This document shows, in pieces, positions 1-4,065 of a stretch of 7,138 bases of DNA. The DNA is from an uncultured Caldilineales bacterium. GTDB taxonomy: Bacteria > Chloroflexota > Anaerolineae > JAAEKA01. The DNA lies in assembly GCA_937907455.1 (NCBI GenBank), contig CALESQ010000045.1:1-7138 (forward strand), written 5' to 3'. The notes below the pieces were generated by a model. The model saw nothing but the letters and a program-made list of their open reading frames with translations. It was not told the DNA's origin and ran no database searches. How positions within the stretch are numbered: the first letter of the stretch is position 1; each line of letters opens with the position of its first letter. The translations under genes and the position numbers were made by a program.

Positions 1-1215
1 AGCCACGTAGTGCGTATACCGGAAGTATCCCTCATCGTACCCGGTCGCCGTAATAGTGCCCGTCGCAGGGCTTGCGGCGCCGCTGGAGATGCTGAACGTG
101 AAGGCGTTGGCGGATATGGCCCGGATCTGTTTCAGGCCGTTGTACTCGCTCGGCGTCGCCCCTGCGATCGTGACCGCAGCGCCGTCTGCGTATCCATGCG
201 CCGTGCATGCCGCTGTTGCCACCCCGCCAGACTGCGTGAGCGTGCATGATTTCGGGGCCTGCGCCGTCAGGCTTGACCACTGCGCCCACGTGCCAGACGT
301 TGCGTCATACGCCAGCGTCACGTTAATGTCGCGCAAGCCTAGGATGTAGAACGAGTGCCCGGATAGTTTGACGCCATAGGAATAGACGCTCGATAGGTCT
401 GACGTAGCCAGAATGCGGTCAATGTCTGGCGTGCTTACAAGCTGCTGTTGTAGGCCGACCATTTTATGCACCGCGCGCCCCTTCTGCCGCGCCTTCGATA
501 TCCAATAGACCGTTTCGTCAAGCTCGGCGACCGACTCTCCAGACGCGCACCCAGTTAAAGTGAAAGCTGACAATACGGGCGATAACGGGCTGCCGGTAGG
601 GTTGCCGACGTCGTAGAAGAACTCCGTTGACCATTCTTTGAACGCTATCAGGTAGTTCTGAGACTTCGCCAGTGCAACCCCTCCTCCCGGCTCGATCGCC
701 GCCGTAATGAAGTCCAGAGCGCCCCATGCGGTCGGATCGTTCAGCCCGCTGTTGTAGATAACAGCGTTTGCGTCCATAACGAAAAAGTAGCCATCAAGAT
801 ATTCGACGCCAGGAACTGTCACCCGCCCTCCTGTCGCCGTAATCGTTCCTGTTGCCGGGGTTGTTGGCGCGCCCGTTACCTCGTAGTCAAAATGCGTTGA
901 GTCAGTAACCGCGATAACAAACGCGCCGTTGTATTCCGTCTGCGCAGCACCGGAAATAGTCACTGTCGAGCCTGATTGCCAGTTGACCGGAGACGGAACC
1001 GTAACGGTAGCAGTCGATCCTGATCTCGTGATGCTTGTCGGAGTGACCGTGCTCCATCCTGGGTAGTCTGCGTCTGTGATTTTTGTCAGCACGTTATTCT
1101 CGAAGTTGAATGCATCATACGCCGACTTGAAGAACAGACCGAATATTGACTGCTCGGCGACGTATCCGAGCATGTCGAACGGTTGGCCCGCGACGGTCAC
1201 GGAAAGCGTTGTCAT
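1..1215 (-). CDS. P22 gp10-like tail hub / packaged-DNA stabilisation protein, main body (partial, 3' end off window)
   Basis: 405 codons are open from an ATG at 1215 to the window edge with no stop. Family knowledge: gp10-like proteins form the tail hub below gp4 and help seal the packaged genome in the capsid. Visible features that fit this family are L-F-F-K-S-A-Y-D near residues 27-34, the run VPGVEYLDGYFFVMD (about 134-148), NDPTAWGALDFITA (159-172), the strand A-F-K-E-W-S-T-E-F-F-Y-D (191-202), and GCASGESVAELDETVYWIS (222-240). Two Ig-like modules interrupt this body, at about residues 57-129 and 324-392. The first sits exactly between ITDADYPGWST and VPGVEYLDG, which would be adjacent in an uninterrupted protein. 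The protein lacks the MR-[IL]-PLA start typical of the family; that start is on the two preceding genes, so this appears to be the downstream part of a split gp10. The start lies 9 bases after the stop of the preceding gene, with a weak AAGG upstream. Confidence 0.8.
   Translation of the reverse strand, partial: MTTLSVTVAGQPFDMLGYVAEQSIFGLFFKSAYDAFNFENNVLTKITDADYPGWSTVTPTSITRSGSTATVTVPSPVNWQSGSTVTISGAAQTEYNGAFVIAVTDSTHFDYEVTGAPTTPATGTITATGGRVTVPGVEYLDGYFFVMDANAVIYNSGLNDPTAWGALDFITAAIEPGGGVALAKSQNYLIAFKEWSTEFFYDVGNPTGSPLSPVLSAFTLTGCASGESVAELDETVYWISKARQKGRAVHKMVGLQQQLVSTPDIDRILATSDLSSVYSYGVKLSGHSFYILGLRDINVTLAYDATSGTWAQWSSLTAQAPKSCTLTQSGGVATAACTAHGYADGAAVTIAGATPSEYNGLKQIRAISANAFTFSISSGAASPATGTITATGYDEGYFRYTHYVA
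40..246 (-). repeat. Ig-like 'YNG...SPATGTITATG' module, copy C
   Basis: Residues about 324-392 of the partial gp10-like protein. The module reads as a beta-sandwich repeat with VTIAGATPSEYNG in the middle and SPATGTITATG at the end. The plus-strand segment 62-81 closely matches 1253-1272 in copy A, differing at about 3 of 20 bases. Modules of this kind are common insertions in phage tail and head surface proteins. Their function here is inferred only (surface exposure or carbohydrate contact). Confidence 0.6.
829..1047 (-). repeat. Ig-like 'YNG...PATGTITATGG' module, copy B
   Basis: Residues about 57-129 of the partial gp10-like protein. It contains VTISGAAQTEYNGAF, then THFDYEV, and ends TPATGTITATGG. 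It interrupts an otherwise continuous gp10-like sequence, which makes it look like a domain inserted into a loop. It resembles copies A and C at protein level more than at DNA level. Confidence 0.6.
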
Positions 1216-1224
1216 CTTCTGGCC

Positions 1225-2238
1225 TTAGAAGTATTTGACCGTGACAGAACCTGTCGCGGGGCTTGCGGCCGGCGTTCCTGGCATGTCGTAGTAAAGCGCG
1301 CCAGTAGCCGAGCTGGCCAAAGGGTTTGAGTTCAGATAAACGTCAAAAACCCCGTTGTACTCAGGCTCGTTTGCGCCAGACACTTCAATTCGTCGGCTTA
1401 TCGCTGCTGGGCTAAGAACTCCAACGCCAATGGTTGCAACGGCCCCGGATGACGTAATGGTCGCCGACGACTTTGTTTTCCTCGTCAGGATAACGGCCGG
1501 CCCTGAGAAAATGTCATACCCGAGAAGCGAACCAACAGCGGGAACTGCCGCGGGATTATATCCAGATGTCCAGTTGACAGTTGCCGTCGCAGTGCGACTG
1601 TCAGTCGCCATCACCACCGACCCAGACTCATACATTCCGACAGGCAAATATCTGGCCGTCGGGCCGCTTCCGTTTGGCGGAATTCCTCCTGATGACGCCC
1701 AACAAATCACGCCGCCATATCCTGTGATAGTTTCGTCAAAACTTTTAACAGTCGCTGCCGTACTGGCGGCTACTGCTCCGCGCAACTCCCCAGACCATGG
1801 CCCAGAAGCCCCTGGCGGAAGGTGCATATTCGCCCCCCCGTAAATGTCTCCCATTCCATATCCAGGTTTGAATGTTGCCACGTATCGCGATGACCCAGGG
1901 GGAGATGCGCTCCAATACGCATCCCCAGGCCCAGGCAACGTGGGAGGGTTGTCAATCATTGCGTAGTATCCGCCGACAAGATCGCCTATCAGGGTTTCTG
2001 ATGGAGGATTGTCGACATCAACAATCGAAAACTCGTCGCCATAGATCAAGTACAGCAACGACCCACCAAAAAGCCCCTGTATCGGAGTCGTGAAATCCCA
2101 CCCGGTAGCCACAGCCCCAGGGCGCTTCTTGACGCGCTGCACTCCGCCGCGCATTTCCGTATGCGCATTGATCAGGCGCGCGTCTTTCGTCGTGTCGTTG
2201 ATCGATGTTTTCAGGTCTGTGGCGAGTGGCAGTCTCAC
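1225..2238 (-). CDS. gp10-like N-terminal module plus C-terminal Ig-like module (second copy of the gp10 start)
   Basis: 337 residues if started at the GTG at 2238. That start gives MRLPLATDL and overlaps the preceding stop as GTGA (2238-2235). A GTG five codons further upstream (2253) is possible, but it would lie deeper inside the previous gene and breaks the match to the family start. Residues 1-45 (MRLPLATDL, then DARLINAHTEMRGG and V-K-K-R-P-G) match the N-terminus of gp10-like hub proteins and of the preceding gene. A GLFGGSLLYLIYGDEF segment near residues 58-73 resembles a first propeller blade. The middle, rich in Gly, Pro, Ser and Tyr, I do not recognise. The last ~80 residues are an Ig-like module containing EPEYNGVF and SPATGSVTV, and the protein ends right after it. 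The following gene carries the expected rest of gp10, so the two may act as a split hub protein. Whether the split is native or due to a sequence change cannot be told here. Confidence 0.72.
   Translation of the reverse strand: MRLPLATDLKTSINDTTKDARLINAHTEMRGGVQRVKKRPGAVATGWDFTTPIQGLFGGSLLYLIYGDEFSIVDVDNPPSETLIGDLVGGYYAMIDNPPTLPGPGDAYWSASPPGSSRYVATFKPGYGMGDIYGGANMHLPPGASGPWSGELRGAVAASTAATVKSFDETITGYGGVICWASSGGIPPNGSGPTARYLPVGMYESGSVVMATDSRTATATVNWTSGYNPAAVPAVGSLLGYDIFSGPAVILTRKTKSSATITSSGAVATIGVGVLSPAAISRRIEVSGANEPEYNGVFDVYLNSNPLASSATGALYYDMPGTPAASPATGSVTVKYF
1228..1467 (-). repeat. Ig-like 'YNG...SPATGSVTV' module, copy A
   Basis: C-terminal ~80 residues of the 337-residue gp10-related protein. 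It contains IEVSGANEPEYNGVFDVY and ends SPATGSVTVKYF at the stop. It is related to copies B and C in the next gene, and its plus-strand segment 1253-1272 is near-identical to 62-81 in copy C. The shared Y-N-G and P-A-T-G signatures define the family in this window. Confidence 0.58.
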
Positions 2239-2252
2239 GGCGTCAGAATCCA
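2222..2252 (-). repeat. Short direct repeat spanning the GTG start of the second gp10-like gene (partner of 2596-2625)
   Basis: Aligned by eye with 2596-2625, 25 positions match, with 5 mismatches and one gap. On the coding strand both copies read TGGA(A/T)TCTGAC, a few bases, a TGAGA start region and CCACTCGC. The match crosses the start codon and covers the ribosome-binding region, so it is not explained by protein conservation alone. In copy one the TGA inside TCTGAC ends the gp4-like gene. In copy two the same letters are read as codons of the 125-residue gene. Confidence 0.6.
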
Positions 2253-2612
2253 CGCTTCGCGGCCGGTCTTGATCATCAGCGATCGCGCGTTGCTTGCCTG
2301 GCCCGCCTCGCGCGCGGACACTTGCAGTCCGGCAAATATCGGCGACAGGTCGTCGTCTGCATCCTCGATTATCGGATCACCAACGGTCAGCGTGAAGGCG
2401 TGATCGCCAACGACCGCAACGGCCTTCCCGGCTAGTCCTGTGAAGCACTGCGCAGTGCCAGCCGTTACCGACCCGCGCGAAATGACTCCAGCCCGCTTGA
2501 ATACTGTCGTTTCTGACTCGCCCTCAATCTGCGCCGCTGCATTGACGAGCAACGCCCCTGCCGACATCGTGCCGTCGCGGCTTTCGATGTCGGCAGCGAG
2601 TGGGATTCTCAT
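2235..2612 (-). CDS. Short gp10-like N-terminal protein (first, truncated copy)
   Basis: 125 residues from an ATG at 2612, three bases after the stop of the gp4-like gene, with GGAA placed 8 bases upstream. The N-terminus MRIPLAADIESRDGT, then ALLVNA and the VFKRAGV segment, matches the beginning of gp10-like tail-hub proteins and of the next gene. GLAGKAVAVVGDHAFTLTV (about residues 58-76) resembles a first propeller blade. The C-terminus SLMIKTGREAWILTP looks like the strand that opens the 405-codon frame (G-L-F-F-K-S-A-Y-D-A-F). The protein therefore stops about where the next repeat of the module begins. It is far shorter than a full gp10 (P22 gp10 is about 470 residues). It may be a remnant of tandem duplication or a separate small hub component. 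Its TGA overlaps the next GTG start (GTGA). Confidence 0.72.
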   Translation of the reverse strand: MRIPLAADIESRDGTMSAGALLVNAAAQIEGESETTVFKRAGVISRGSVTAGTAQCFTGLAGKAVAVVGDHAFTLTVGDPIIEDADDDLSPIFAGLQVSAREAGQASNARSLMIKTGREAWILTP

Positions 2613-2625
2613 TGGTCAGATTCCA
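2596..2625 (-). repeat. Short direct repeat spanning the ATG start of the first gp10-like gene (partner of 2222-2252)
   Basis: First copy of the start-region repeat. It covers the end of the gp4-like gene, the ribosome-binding site, the ATG and the codons for RIPLA. Confidence 0.6.
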
Positions 2626-3341
2626 GCCATGAAGCGCGCTAACGACCCGCTTCCTTGGCCGATTCCCAATCCGCCGGACAGCGCAATGTCGAACCTCGCA
2701 GGATGGTTCTGTGTGTTGTTCGCCCGCTTGATGTCCGCCAGCGCCTCGTCTGCCGCGTCGATCACAGCTTTGCTCAACGTCACGGCCTGGTATTCCGGCG
2801 CAATATCGACAGCCAGCGCGTAGATCAACGCGCGCTCGTATCCTGGCGGCAGGGATATCGCGTCTCCGATGGCTGCAATTGCAGAAAGCTGCATGTCGAT
2901 AGCGAGTGTAACTGGCAGCGCCTCAAGAGGAGTGCGCCAGAATCGCAGCGTTCCGAGCGGAAATGTCGGCTCGTAATAGACGGCTTCCGGGAGCTGTGAT
3001 TGCATCGATTTCTGCAGAACCCCGTTCCATTCGTCTTGAGTCATTATATACAATGGGTAGTCAATGCCTCCGCGCGTCACAAAAGCCCCATGCAGCGTAA
3101 CCGGGCGCGCGCCGTCGAAGTTCGCGCCGCTGCCGATGGTATAGGCCTGCTGGCTCGGAACGAGCGTATATACCGCATTCTCTCTCCGGTATAGCGCGAG
3201 CCCTTTTAAGCTCCAGCTCGCGATAATCTGGTTCAGCGATGCGAGCGCGTCCGATTGCTCGTCAGCGTCTGGGGTTTCTCCTGCCGCGACCGCTCCGAGT
3301 TTGCGCAAGGATGCGGTTACAAGCTGTAGCGCAGTTGTCAT
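2616..3341 (-). CDS. P22 gp4-like head completion protein / tail accessory factor
   Basis: 241 residues. Family knowledge: gp4-type proteins bind the lower face of the portal ring after DNA packaging and form the platform for gp10. Visible features are an N-terminal helical segment followed by GETPDADEQ (residues 21-29), the LNQIIASWS helix (36-44) and a beta stretch YTLVPSQQAYTIG (58-70). These match the start of gp4-like accessory factors. Further along come DYPLYIMTQDEWN and a PPGYERALIYALAVDIAPEY segment, a pattern usual in head-tail connector proteins. At 241 residues it is longer than P22 gp4 (about 166) but ordinary for the wider family. The ATG at 3341 overlaps the previous stop as ATGA and has no clear Shine-Dalgarno of its own, so translation probably depends on coupling to the 89-residue gene. 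Its position after coat and before the gp10-like genes agrees with P22 order. Confidence 0.82.
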   Translation of the reverse strand: MTTALQLVTASLRKLGAVAAGETPDADEQSDALASLNQIIASWSLKGLALYRRENAVYTLVPSQQAYTIGSGANFDGARPVTLHGAFVTRGGIDYPLYIMTQDEWNGVLQKSMQSQLPEAVYYEPTFPLGTLRFWRTPLEALPVTLAIDMQLSAIAAIGDAISLPPGYERALIYALAVDIAPEYQAVTLSKAVIDAADEALADIKRANNTQNHPARFDIALSGGLGIGQGSGSLARFMAGI

Positions 3342-3607
3342 GTTTTATCGCCATATGGGGGGGGGGTGATGTCGTCAGGATACGGGTTCTGCGCAGAGCA
3401 CCAATCGCCATCGCGCGCCCTCAAATACGCCACTTTCCGACCGTCATGCGCTGTTTCTGCGTACGAGTCAGGCTTGCACAAATCAAGCTCTCGGCCGTCC
3501 GGGCGCAGCGACTCAAGGCCGCGCGTGCATAGCTTCAGGCTGTAATGGCCGAATCCTTGCTCGATCAGGCGCGAGAGGTGTTCGGCGGCGTAGGTAACTG
3601 TGGTCAT
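3338..3607 (-). CDS. Hypothetical small protein, 89 residues, between unknown gene and gp4-like gene
   Basis: I do not recognise a family. The protein runs from an ATG at 3607, eleven bases after the previous stop, with only a weak ribosome-binding site, and ends in an ATGA overlap with the gp4-like start. It is mixed alpha/beta by composition: an N-terminal helix-like YAAEHLSRLIEQGF, a charged middle with LRPDGRELDL, then AETAHDGRKVAYLRARDGDW with several aromatics, and a proline-rich tail (D-I-T-P-P-P-Y-G-D-K-T). It has three cysteines and no signal peptide or membrane segment. The frame is the only sensible coding frame in the interval, and the overlap with gp4 supports it. The proline run is encoded by a C10 tract. 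It may be a minor structural or assembly protein, judged from position only. Confidence 0.65.
   Translation of the reverse strand: MTTVTYAAEHLSRLIEQGFGHYSLKLCTRGLESLRPDGRELDLCKPDSYAETAHDGRKVAYLRARDGDWCSAQNPYPDDITPPPYGDKT
3357..3366 (-). repeat. Homopolymer tract, C10 on the coding strand
   Basis: Ten uninterrupted G on the plus strand (C on mRNA) lie eight codons or fewer before the stop of the 89-residue gene. The tract encodes the Pro-Pro-Pro run. Deletion of one base would bypass the ATGA junction, and the frame would run about 30 codons further, into the start of the gp4-like gene. Insertion of one base would end the frame at a TAA just before the gp4 start. Confidence 0.9.
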
Positions 3608-3618
3608 TTATGGGTGCG

Positions 3619-4053
3619 CTACAGTCCAAGCATCGTATAGGCTGCCGCTGCCGCTTCGTCAGCAGTCTTGCAGGCTGTTGCATAAGCTAGCACTGCTGCC
3701 ATGCGTGGATCGTCTGGCTGAATAAACCCGATTCCAACACAAATCCCGGCAAGCTGTAAGGCTTTTTGATCTTCTTGATCGTATCCTGCATCAATTACAG
3801 CCTGCTTCCTGCGCTCTTTTACTAGCCAGCAGTGGGGAGACGCGGCTTTAATCTGCGCCCTAAGCTCTGTAGTAACTACCGTTGCCTTGATGCTGCTTTG
3901 AATCTCTGCTGCTTGGCCGGTTGGCAGTGCGGTTCCAGGAATTACGAAGTAAGTCGTATCGCCGATAGTGCATAGCTCTGTTCCTTCGACCTCTCGTAAT
4001 TCGTAGGTATTCTGCTGCGTGATGACTTTTTTGTATTCGATAATCGATGGCAT
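3619..4053 (-). CDS. Hypothetical protein following the DGR target gene, 144 residues
   Basis: I do not recognise the family. It starts at the ATG at 4053 with a strong AGGAG six bases upstream, placed immediately after the tandem TAA-TAG stop of the lectin-like gene. The N-terminal ~48 residues look beta-rich (IIEYKKVIT, then TYELREVEG, then DTTYFVIPG). The rest looks helical: EIQSSIKATVVTTELRAQI, KERRKQAVIDAGYD and an alanine-rich end (DEAAAAAYTMLGL). There is no signal peptide, membrane span or catalytic motif. Its close spacing and low GC (about 42% over 3721-3780), like the lectin gene, suggest the two arrived together, so it could be a chaperone, assembly or attachment partner of the variable protein. 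It does not resemble the four-helix Avd accessory protein of Bordetella phage DGRs as I remember it. Confidence 0.7.
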   Translation of the reverse strand: MPSIIEYKKVITQQNTYELREVEGTELCTIGDTTYFVIPGTALPTGQAAEIQSSIKATVVTTELRAQIKAASPHCWLVKERRKQAVIDAGYDQEDQKALQLAGICVGIGFIQPDDPRMAAVLAYATACKTADEAAAAAYTMLGL

Positions 4054-4059
4054 GAGTGT

Positions 4060-4064
4060 CTCCT
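4060..4064 (-). promoter_or_regulatory. Ribosome binding site (AGGAG) for the 144-residue gene
   Basis: AGGAG lies six bases before the ATG at 4053 and just after the TAA TAG tandem stop of the variable protein. It is the strongest Shine-Dalgarno in the window. Confidence 0.75.
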
Positions 4065-4065
4065 A

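Noticed and set aside
1355..1843. A 162-codon plus-strand open frame
   Set aside because: It lies wholly opposite the 337-residue gp10-like gene, with low-complexity composition. It is a shadow frame.
2239..2253. A longer start (GTG at 2253) for the second gp10-like gene
   Set aside because: The GTG at 2238 gives a GTGA overlap and the MRLPLA start that aligns with the sister gene, so the extra five residues are unlikely.
3338..3620. A template repeat hidden in the small gene or its flanks
   Set aside because: No match to the VR end (GGGTTCCGCTGC) or to an AAC-rich version of the VR was seen on either strand by eye.
4025..4030. An A6 run at the start of the 144-residue gene as a frameshift site
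   Set aside because: The run is too short and out of register for an X-XXY-YYZ slippery heptamer, and no alternative frame of use follows.
3619..4053. The 144-residue gene as a DGR accessory protein (Avd)
   Set aside because: The beta-rich N-terminus and lack of the Avd four-helix pattern do not fit, so it is left as unknown.
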